Positions 1-5,175 of a stretch of DNA of 5,175 bases are shown one piece after another. This DNA is from Gemmatimonadota bacterium. GTDB lineage: Bacteria; Gemmatimonadota; Gemmatimonadetes; Palauibacterales; Palauibacteraceae. Below the pieces are notes generated by a model, which worked only from the letters and a program-made list of their open reading frames with translations, made no database searches and was not told the DNA's origin. The stretch is from NCBI GenBank assembly GCA_023554435.1, contig JAMJQV010000304.1, forward strand, positions 1 through 5,175. The letters run 5' to 3'. Position 1 is the first letter of the stretch. Every line of letters starts with the position of its first letter. The translations under genes were made by a program, and so were the position numbers.

Positions 1-1261
1 CCTCGATCTCCAGGGTCGGCGACCCTCGCACCACCAGGTCGGCCACCAGGCTGCCCGTGATGGGGCCGAGGGTGAGACCGAGCATGGCGTGACCGGTCGT
101 CACGTATGCGCCCTCGTACCCGGGCACCCGTCCAATCACCGGCAGACCGTCCGGTGTGCAGGGCCGCAACCCGCACCATTCAGAGACGGACTCCGGTAGC
201 TCGGCGACGGTGAAGTACCTGCGAGCCGCCGCGTCCAGTTGCTCCAGCCGATCCCGGCGCAGGTTGAGATTCAGCCCCGAAAATTCGAGAGTCCCCGCGA
301 ACCGGACGTGGTTCTCCATCGGCGAGCAGAACACGGCCCTCTCCGCGAGCAGGCACGGCACGCTCAGGTCGGGCGTGCCCGGGTCCAGCCGGTTGCGATC
401 GGTGTGGTAGCCCTTGGCGGGCTGAATCGGAAGCGGACAGCCGAGCGAGGCCATGAGCCCCGGGCTGCAGGCGCCAGTGGCCAGCACGACCGCGTCCGAG
501 TCGATGTATTCTCCCTCGGCTGTAAGCACCCCGGTCACGCTTCCGCTCTCGGAGCGTATCGCCTGGACCTCGGTCGAGGGACGAATCGTGGCTCCACGTG
601 CCACGGCGCGCTCCGCCATCTCGAGAACGAATCGGTAGGGCTCGACGACCGTTCCCTCGTCGTGCGACCACCCCCCCCGCACGCCCGCGCCGAGCTGCGG
701 CTCCCGTTCGCGAAGTGCCGGGCCGTCGAGGTACTCGGGAGAGAACCCGTGTCGCTCGACGACCTCGACTTCTTCCTGGCCCCACACCAGGCCGGCTTCC
801 GTATCGAACACCTCCAGATAGCCGGAACGCCGGTAGTCGCAATCGAGTCCCTCGCCAACGACGAGCTCGTCGAACAATTCGGTCGTGCGATGTCCCAGCG
901 GCGCCAGAGCGGCCATGGCATCCTCGACGTGCCGGTCCGTACAGAACTTCCGGAAGGCCCACAGCCAGCGAACGAGCGACGGATCCCAGCGGGGCTCGAT
1001 GTACAGGGGGCTCAGCCGGTCGCCCATCGAGCGAATGGCCTGGCTCACGCGGCCCGGTCGGTTGATCGGGGGATGCCCGGGCGAGATCAGGCCGGCGTTT
1101 CCGTAGGATGCCGCCCTGCCTACCTCGTCCTTTTCCAGCACAGTGACCGAAGCGCCCCGGAGGGCCAGGAAGTACGCGCAGCAAACGCCCACCACGCCAC
1201 CACCCACGACGATCACCTGAAGCTCGGAGCTGGAGGGCCCTGATAGGTTCGGCTCGGTCAT
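1..1261 (-). CDS. FAD-dependent D-amino-acid dehydrogenase/oxidase, DadA-type (3' end cut by window edge)
   Basis: The frame is open from ATG at 1261 to the left edge, giving 420 residues with no stop. The protein belongs to the DAO/DadA family of FAD enzymes, which oxidatively deaminate D-amino acids (or glycine, or hydroxyproline isomers) to the keto or imino acid. Visible evidence: an N-terminal Rossmann motif GGGVVG at residues 20-25 followed by the ribose-binding acidic residue in TVLEK (Glu43); the DadA-like segment SYGNAGLISPG at 52-62; a second FAD-contact stretch DAVVLATGACSPG near 260-270; and a C-terminal GLRPCTPDGLPVIG followed by GHAMLGLTLGPITGS, typical of the family's FAD-binding C-terminus. 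DadA proteins are about 410-435 residues, so probably only some 5-15 residues are missing. ATG 1261 was chosen because GAAGG lies 11 nt upstream (1273-1277), a weak, distant ribosome site; the next in-frame candidate, GTG at Val16, has none and sits at the first beta strand. It is divergent from the small gene at 1372. No neighbouring racemase or transporter is visible, so the substrate cannot be assigned, and D-hydroxyproline dehydrogenase (LhpB-like) is a real alternative to DadA. Confidence 0.9.
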   Translation of the reverse strand, partial: MTEPNLSGPSSSELQVIVVGGGVVGVCCAYFLALRGASVTVLEKDEVGRAASYGNAGLISPGHPPINRPGRVSQAIRSMGDRLSPLYIEPRWDPSLVRWLWAFRKFCTDRHVEDAMAALAPLGHRTTELFDELVVGEGLDCDYRRSGYLEVFDTEAGLVWGQEEVEVVERHGFSPEYLDGPALREREPQLGAGVRGGWSHDEGTVVEPYRFVLEMAERAVARGATIRPSTEVQAIRSESGSVTGVLTAEGEYIDSDAVVLATGACSPGLMASLGCPLPIQPAKGYHTDRNRLDPGTPDLSVPCLLAERAVFCSPMENHVRFAGTLEFSGLNLNLRRDRLEQLDAAARRYFTVAELPESVSEWCGLRPCTPDGLPVIGRVPGYEGAYVTTGHAMLGLTLGPITGSLVADLVVRGSPTLEIE

Positions 1262-1307
1262 GCTGGAAACTACCTTCGTCTCGGGTGTGTGAGCGAGCCC
1301 GAACGCA

Positions 1308-1313
1308 TATATT
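1308..1313 (+). promoter_or_regulatory. Possible -10 element (TATATT) in the divergent intergenic region
   Basis: TATATT matches the sigma-70 -10 consensus at 5 of 6 positions and is the only AT-rich patch in the 110-bp gap (1262-1371) between the dehydrogenase and the small plus-strand gene. Transcription would start near 1320, giving a leader of about 50 nt. No convincing -35 hexamer lies 16-18 nt upstream (the region around 1285-1290 reads GTGTGT). The complementary strand reads AATATATG here, so the same patch could serve the dehydrogenase instead or as well. The call rests on base composition and position only. Confidence 0.3.
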
Positions 1314-1358
1314 GCGACACAGCGGCTCCCCGCCGCGAGCACTCGCCGAACCCCCTTC

Positions 1359-1365
1359 AAGGAGG
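1359..1365 (+). promoter_or_regulatory. Strong Shine-Dalgarno site AAGGAGG for the small gene
   Basis: AAGGAGG is a full-length match to the 16S anti-Shine-Dalgarno sequence and ends 6 nt before ATG 1372. It fixes the start of the small protein at 1372, rather than the GTG at 1285 that would add 29 residues of low-complexity translation with no ribosome site. A site this strong suggests the small protein is well translated. Confidence 0.85.
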
Positions 1366-1371
1366 ACGCGA

Positions 1372-1698
1372 ATGGCCCATACTTGGGAAGAACTCCACAA
1401 GACTCCCGTGAAGAAGCTGCGCCAAATCGCCGAGGAACTGGGCGACCACGACGAGTTGCACGGCTACTCGACCATGCACAAGGAAGACCTGGTGCCCGCG
1501 CTGTGTCACGTTCTCGGCATCGAGGACCACGCGCACCACGAGGTCGTTGGCGTGGACAAGGCGGCGATCAAGGCCCGGATCAAGGAGTTGAAGGTGCAGC
1601 GCGACGAGGCGCTCGCCGCCCGCGACTCGGTTCAGCTGAAACGGACGCGTCGGAAGATCCACCGCCTCAAGCGCAAGCTGCACAAGGCGACGGTCTGA
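1372..1698 (+). CDS. Small Rho-N/SAP-like domain protein with basic helical C-terminus
   Basis: This complete gene encodes 108 residues from ATG 1372 to TGA 1696-1698. Residues 4-48 (TWEELHKTPVKKLRQIAEELG through GYSTMHKEDLVPALCHVLG) match the pattern of the Rho termination factor N-terminal domain: an 'L-x-x-[LI]-A-x-x-L-G' helix, a 'GYS-x-x-x-K-x-x-L' turn and helix, and a closing helix. In Rho that small helical fold precedes the RNA-binding OB fold; here there is no OB fold and no ATPase. A His-rich linker follows (residues 46-56, HVLGIEDHAHH), then a predicted long helix from about 62 to 105 that is Lys/Arg-rich (for example KRTRRKIHRLKRKLHK), suggesting coiled coil or nucleic-acid contact. 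There is no signal peptide or membrane segment, so it is probably cytoplasmic. Family knowledge gives only 'Rho N-terminal domain-containing protein'. Binding to RNA or DNA is inferred from the fold and the charge; the biological role is unknown. It has its own strong ribosome site and stands alone between a divergent and a convergent neighbour. Confidence 0.85.
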   Translation: MAHTWEELHKTPVKKLRQIAEELGDHDELHGYSTMHKEDLVPALCHVLGIEDHAHHEVVGVDKAAIKARIKELKVQRDEALAARDSVQLKRTRRKIHRLKRKLHKATV

Positions 1699-1717
1699 CG
1701 TCTCAGGCCTTCAGACT
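1692..1717. terminator. Possible weak hairpin between convergent genes
   Basis: GTCTGA (1693-1698, including the TGA stop of the small gene) and TCAGAC (1711-1716) form a perfect 6-bp inverted repeat around a 12-nt loop, extendable by one G-U pair (1692 with 1717) on the plus strand. The loop contains the palindrome AGGCCT (1705-1710). The hairpin fills nearly all of the 24-bp convergent gap, where a bidirectional terminator would be expected, but neither side has a T-run, and a 6-bp stem with a large loop is weak. It may be chance; Rho-dependent termination is an equally good explanation. Confidence 0.25.
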
Positions 1718-1722
1718 CGGCG

Positions 1723-4700
1723 CTACCGGACGATGATTTCGTCCACGTAGAGCCACGCGGGTTCACCCGCCCGGTCGTGTCCGGTCGGCGTGAGCCCGCG
1801 GTTCACCGCTCGAACCCTCACGAATCGAGCCGTCGGGGGATCCTCGCCCGCGGACACCGCTCGCGCCTCGAAGTAGTGACGCTGAGCCGTGTAATCGTCC
1901 CAGGGGACCTGGTGTGTCCAGGTCCCGAGCGATTCGAAGACCACGCCATCCTCCGAGACCGCGATTTCCGCCCCGGTGGGGAGAAACACCCGGGATCCGG
2001 AGTGCTGCAGGAAGCCCACCTTCACTTCCCGGACCGGAGTCGGGGTGCCGAGATCGATCGTGGCCTCGAAGTCCTGCTCCTCGTAACCCTGCCAATCGCC
2101 GCCTCGCCGATCGATCGAACCGCGGATTCCGTCCACGAGGGCGGCGTCCCCACCCCGGGAATACGGCGAGCCGGCGGCCGGCACGGCCACGACCTCCGCG
2201 CCGACGGCCAGGTGCCGCACCCGGTTGCGGTCGTCGAACGTATCCAGCTCCAGGGAACGGTTTCCGAAGGCGGCGGCCATGGCGGCGGTCCACAGCCCGG
2301 TTCGGGCGAGCTCCTCCGGAGGGGTCGCCGCGGCCCCGATGGGTCGCAGGAGGAACGTGTGGTCCAGCACCTGGGGCCACAGCGTGTACTCCCGGTGGGT
2401 GACGGCCCCCCAGCTGTTGTCCCCGCCCACGCCGGTCTGTCGCAGGTCGAGGTGAACGGTGACGAAGTCCCTCCGCACCAGGTCGATCGTGTGCCGGTTC
2501 CTCTTCTCCTCGCCCTCGTCGAAGTCGTCGATCTCGTAGAAGTGGGCGCTGAAGTCGAGGGTCGGCAGTCCGACGGCCAGGAGGCCCGCACCCGAACCGT
2601 CGGTGAAGGCCACCCACCGGGTGTCACTGCGATTGCCGTTCTCCTGCGGCCGGGCGTACGCCCAGTACAACGAGTCTACCGCGGTCGCCCAGCGGCCCAC
2701 GGCCGCTCCGCTGCGGCGATCCCAGTAGCTCTCGTGTGGTCCGCGGCCGTACCACTCCACCCGGTCCATCGTCTCGGGGAGAGTCAGGCTCATGCCGAAT
2801 CGCGGGATCTCGGGAAGGTCTTCCGAGCTCGGAACGAACGAGTTCTCGACCAGGATGTCGCCTGAGCCAAAGACCGTGTACCGGGTCGTCACATGCGAAT
2901 CGCCGGCTTCGGCCAGCGTCGCGAACGCCTCGATGAGAACGGCCGCCGGCCCATCCACATCGGCGGCCGACACCCGGACGGAGTCGATGGTGCGGGCCTC
3001 CCCCGCGTCCTTCCACAGGCGGCTCCTGATCTGCGCATCCGAGCCGAAGTCGTTGTCCGTCGCCGCCCGCCAGAACTCGGGTGCGGGTCCCGTGCGGAGC
3101 AATTCGAGGCCTCCGTACTCGAACGAGGCGATCGCGCCGCGGGCATGATCGAACTCGAGAGAGAAATCGGGGCCCGTCACAAGGGTCCGGTCTCCCTGCT
3201 CGCTCCACTGCGCGCCAGGTCTGACGGAGTCCTCGGCCACCTGCGGCCACGGGGGGCCGAGAATCGAGAACTGCTCCCACGCCACCTCGTGGCCGGCGGG
3301 AACGAGAGGTTCCGCCTGCCGCGAGCGGAACCGGACCGTGAGGAGGTGTTCCACGCCGGGACTCGGCTGGAGGTCGGGCAGGTCGAGTCGCACGCGCCGC
3401 GACTCTGCGGGGCCCACGTCCAGGGCAGGGACCGGGCCCGTGGCCACGACGCGGCCGTCGGCCGCGATCTCCCAGCTTCCGTCCAGCGCCGCGAGAGAGG
3501 TGAACGCGTACCGGTTCTCGACTTCGATCTCGCCGGCCGCGAGGTCGACGGCCCGGATGGCCACCGGCTGGTAGACCTTCTTCACCTCGAGGAGATGAGG
3601 CTGCGGTCGGCGGTCTGCGGTGACCAGCCCGTTGAGCAGGAAGTTGCGGTCGCTGGCCGTGCCGGGTGGCCCGAAGTCACCACCGTACACCATGTAGCGC
3701 GTTCCATCTTCGGCCGTCCGCCACAGCCCCTGGTCCACCCAGTCCCAGATAAAGCCGCCCTGGAGGACGTCGTGCTCGTATATGATGTCCCAGTAGTCGC
3801 CGAGATTGCCGACGCTGTTCCCCATGGCGTGCGCGTATTCGCACAGAATGTAGGGTCGATCGTCGTGCTCGCGGGCGTATTGCTCGAGCATGTAGTCCCG
3901 AGCGTACATGGGGGTTACCAGGTCCACGTGGTCGGCCAATCCCGCCGGCTCGTACATGACCGGCCGCGTCGGGTCGCGCTCGTGAATCCAGGCGGACGTG
4001 GCGACGAAGTTGTCACCATCGCACGCCTCGTTGCCGAGCGACCACACGATGATCGAAGGGTGGTTCTTGTCCCGTTCCACCATGCGGATCGTCCGGTCCA
4101 GATGGGCTTCTTTCCACTCCGGTTTGTTCGCCAGCGTGAGGTCGGGATCGCAGTCGATCCCGTGCGACTCGATGTTGGCCTCGTCGATCACGTACAGCCC
4201 GTACTCGTCCGTCAGTTCATACCAGCGCGGCACGTTCGGGTAGTGGGAGGCGCGCACGGCGTTGATGTTGTGCCGCTTCATCAGCTCGATGTCGCGAAGC
4301 ATGCCCTCTTCGGATACCGTCTGCCCGGTCTCCGGATCGTGCTCGTGCCGGTTCACGCCGCGCAGCGTCACCGGGACTCCGTTCACCCGCAGCCGTCCAC
4401 CCTCGACTTCGACGTTTCGGAAGCCGATGCGAGAGCTCAGGACCTCCATGACCCGGTCGTCATCGTCCAGGTGCGTGATGACGAGGGTGTACAGGTTTGG
4501 AGTCTCGGCCGTCCACTTGAGGGGCGCGGGGACGTCGGCGGCGAACCGCATCGGCCCGCTCATCTCCCTGCCGACCTGGTAGGAACCGGCCATGGCGACG
4601 CCCGGGACACTCTTGCCGCCGTCATCGAGCAGGTCGACCTGGATCGTGCCCCAACCGGCGGATGAGACGCCCTCGATCTCGACGTCCACCTCGAGCCGGC

Positions 4701-5175
4701 CATCCCGGTACTCGGCGTCGAGCCCGGCCCTGGCCTCGAAGTCGCGGATTCTCACGGTCGGAGTGGCATGCAGGAATACGTCGCGGAAGATGCCGCTGAT
4801 GCGCCACATGTCCTGGTCTTCCAGATAGGCGCCGTCACTCCACCGATAGACCTCGACCGCCAGGGAATTCTCTCCGGGCTTCAGGTACTCCGTCACGCGA
4901 AACTCTGCCGGCGTCCGGCTGTCCTGGCTGTAGCCGATGCGCTCACCATTCAGCCACACGTACATCGCGGACCGGACGCCATCGAATACCAGGTAGACCT
5001 CGCGTCCTTCCCATTCCGGTGGCACCGAGAAGGACCTCAGATAGGAGCCCACCGGGTTGTAGTCGTGCGGAATCCAGGGAGGATCCGGCGGAAACGGGTA
5101 CGCGACGTCGAAATAGTGCGGAATGCCATGGCCCTGGATCTCCCAGCTTCCCGGAACGGCGATCTCGCCCCAGTC
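1723..5175 (-). CDS. lacZ: Beta-galactosidase, glycoside hydrolase family 2 (LacZ-type) with C-terminal discoidin-like domain; 5' end cut by window edge
   Basis: The frame is open from the right edge to TAG at 1723-1725, giving 1150 visible residues. The enzyme hydrolyses terminal beta-D-galactosides by a retaining two-glutamate mechanism. A GTG at 5052 could be taken as a start, but the frame continues upstream with classic LacZ N-terminal sequence (VPGSWEIQGHGIPHYFDVAYPFP), so the true start lies outside the window, probably around 100 residues away; a signal peptide cannot be judged. Domains in visible-residue numbering: sugar-binding jelly roll 1-140, with the signature SDGAYLEDQDMWRISGIFRD near 113-132; Ig-like domain 144-250; TIM barrel about 253-541; second Ig-like domain about 546-631; Bgal small-chain domain about 663-941; discoidin-like domain about 1001-1150. 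Key residues are present: metal ligands Glu336 and His338 in EANIESHG, acid/base Glu383 in SLGNEA, nucleophile Glu446 in LCEYAHAMGNS, and the active-site Trp922 in GGDNSWG (counterparts of E. coli Glu416, His418, Glu461, Glu537 and Trp999). E. coli LacZ has 1023 residues, so the extra length is the C-terminal domain. It is convergent with the small gene. Natural substrate, regulator and location in the cell are not shown by the sequence. Confidence 0.96.
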   Translation of the reverse strand, partial: DWGEIAVPGSWEIQGHGIPHYFDVAYPFPPDPPWIPHDYNPVGSYLRSFSVPPEWEGREVYLVFDGVRSAMYVWLNGERIGYSQDSRTPAEFRVTEYLKPGENSLAVEVYRWSDGAYLEDQDMWRISGIFRDVFLHATPTVRIRDFEARAGLDAEYRDGRLEVDVEIEGVSSAGWGTIQVDLLDDGGKSVPGVAMAGSYQVGREMSGPMRFAADVPAPLKWTAETPNLYTLVITHLDDDDRVMEVLSSRIGFRNVEVEGGRLRVNGVPVTLRGVNRHEHDPETGQTVSEEGMLRDIELMKRHNINAVRASHYPNVPRWYELTDEYGLYVIDEANIESHGIDCDPDLTLANKPEWKEAHLDRTIRMVERDKNHPSIIVWSLGNEACDGDNFVATSAWIHERDPTRPVMYEPAGLADHVDLVTPMYARDYMLEQYAREHDDRPYILCEYAHAMGNSVGNLGDYWDIIYEHDVLQGGFIWDWVDQGLWRTAEDGTRYMVYGGDFGPPGTASDRNFLLNGLVTADRRPQPHLLEVKKVYQPVAIRAVDLAAGEIEVENRYAFTSLAALDGSWEIAADGRVVATGPVPALDVGPAESRRVRLDLPDLQPSPGVEHLLTVRFRSRQAEPLVPAGHEVAWEQFSILGPPWPQVAEDSVRPGAQWSEQGDRTLVTGPDFSLEFDHARGAIASFEYGGLELLRTGPAPEFWRAATDNDFGSDAQIRSRLWKDAGEARTIDSVRVSAADVDGPAAVLIEAFATLAEAGDSHVTTRYTVFGSGDILVENSFVPSSEDLPEIPRFGMSLTLPETMDRVEWYGRGPHESYWDRRSGAAVGRWATAVDSLYWAYARPQENGNRSDTRWVAFTDGSGAGLLAVGLPTLDFSAHFYEIDDFDEGEEKRNRHTIDLVRRDFVTVHLDLRQTGVGGDNSWGAVTHREYTLWPQVLDHTFLLRPIGAAATPPEELARTGLWTAAMAAAFGNRSLELDTFDDRNRVRHLAVGAEVVAVPAAGSPYSRGGDAALVDGIRGSIDRRGGDWQGYEEQDFEATIDLGTPTPVREVKVGFLQHSGSRVFLPTGAEIAVSEDGVVFESLGTWTHQVPWDDYTAQRHYFEARAVSAGEDPPTARFVRVRAVNRGLTPTGHDRAGEPAWLYVDEIIVR
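1726..2175 (-). other. Discoidin (F5/8 type C)-like accessory domain of the beta-galactosidase
   Basis: This stretch encodes roughly the last 150 residues of the beta-galactosidase, beyond the end of the E. coli LacZ architecture. It opens with GGDAALVDGIRGS, continues with DWQGYEEQDFEATIDLG and VREVKVGFLQHSGSRVFLP, then EIAVSEDGVVFESLGTW, and ends with ARFVRVRAVNRG and LYVDEIIVR. The order 'D-G-x-x-G, W-x-G-[FY], D-L-G, V-x-x-V, F-x-Q, P-x-x-x-x-[VI]-x-V-S-x-D-G-x-x-[FY], R-[FY]-[VI]-R-[VI]' is that of discoidin/CBM32-like beta sandwiches, which are often appended to secreted glycosidases, including GH20 hexosaminidases and some GH2 enzymes. Carbohydrate or surface binding is inferred from the family; the ligand is not predictable. 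Confidence 0.75.

Noticed and set aside
239..1243. A 334-codon plus-strand open frame antisense to the dehydrogenase
   Set aside because: The minus-strand frame here carries the full set of FAD-oxidase motifs, while this translation has none. It is a high-GC shadow.
1285..1371. N-terminal extension of the small Rho-N-like protein to a GTG at 1285
   Set aside because: No ribosome site precedes 1285, the added residues look like translated leader, and the candidate -10 and the strong Shine-Dalgarno site both lie within this stretch.
180..1400. A 406-codon minus-strand open frame starting at 1400
   Set aside because: It is in a different frame from the dehydrogenase, is dominated by Arg and Gly, lacks FAD motifs and would overlap the start of the small gene. 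The real minus-strand gene starts at 1261 and is open to the window edge.
2893..4665. A 590-codon open frame on the plus strand, antisense to the beta-galactosidase
   Set aside because: It lies wholly inside the well-supported beta-galactosidase, its translation shows no recognisable domain and is rich in Arg, Val, Gly and Pro, and long antisense frames are expected opposite high-GC genes. It has no independent support.
5050..5052. GTG at 5052 as the start of the beta-galactosidase
   Set aside because: The same frame upstream to 5175 encodes conserved LacZ N-terminal sequence (VPGSWEIQGHG and onward), so 5052 is internal and the true start is beyond the window.
1..5175. A search by eye for CRISPR repeats, tRNA or rRNA genes, transposase genes, attachment sites or a multi-gene defence system
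   Set aside because: No regularly spaced repeats, RNA-gene signatures or mobile-element proteins were seen. The window is accounted for by three ordinary gene units with short gaps.

Overview
The window is GC-rich, densely coding bacterial chromosome. It holds one complete small gene and two large genes that each run off an edge. High GC, G/C-ending codons, a LacZ-type glycoside hydrolase with a C-terminal discoidin-like domain, and a stand-alone Rho-N-type mini-protein suggest a free-living, polysaccharide-using bacterium, perhaps Gemmatimonadota or a similar group. This placement is only an inference; there is no rRNA or marker gene to confirm it.

Layout from left to right. Positions 1-1261 (minus) carry almost all of a DadA-type FAD-dependent amino-acid dehydrogenase/oxidase; only the last few residues lie beyond the left edge. 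Positions 1262-1371 are a 110-bp divergent intergenic region with an AT-rich TATATT element and a strong Shine-Dalgarno sequence for the next gene. Positions 1372-1698 (plus) encode a 108-residue protein with an N-terminal Rho-N/SAP-like fold and a very basic helical tail. Positions 1699-1722 are a 24-bp convergent spacer that forms part of a possible weak hairpin. Positions 1723-5175 (minus) carry a beta-galactosidase of glycoside hydrolase family 2 with all main catalytic residues and an extra C-terminal discoidin-like domain; its N-terminus lies beyond the right edge.

The three genes do not look like one functional unit. The dehydrogenase and the small gene are divergent, and the small gene and the galactosidase are convergent, so each probably has its own transcript. 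The dehydrogenase points to D-amino-acid or hydroxyproline-like catabolism, the hydrolase to use of beta-galactosides, and the small protein to nucleic-acid binding of unknown purpose. I found no CRISPR array, tRNA, rRNA, insertion sequence or clear novel system. The least characterised item is the Rho-N-type mini-protein.
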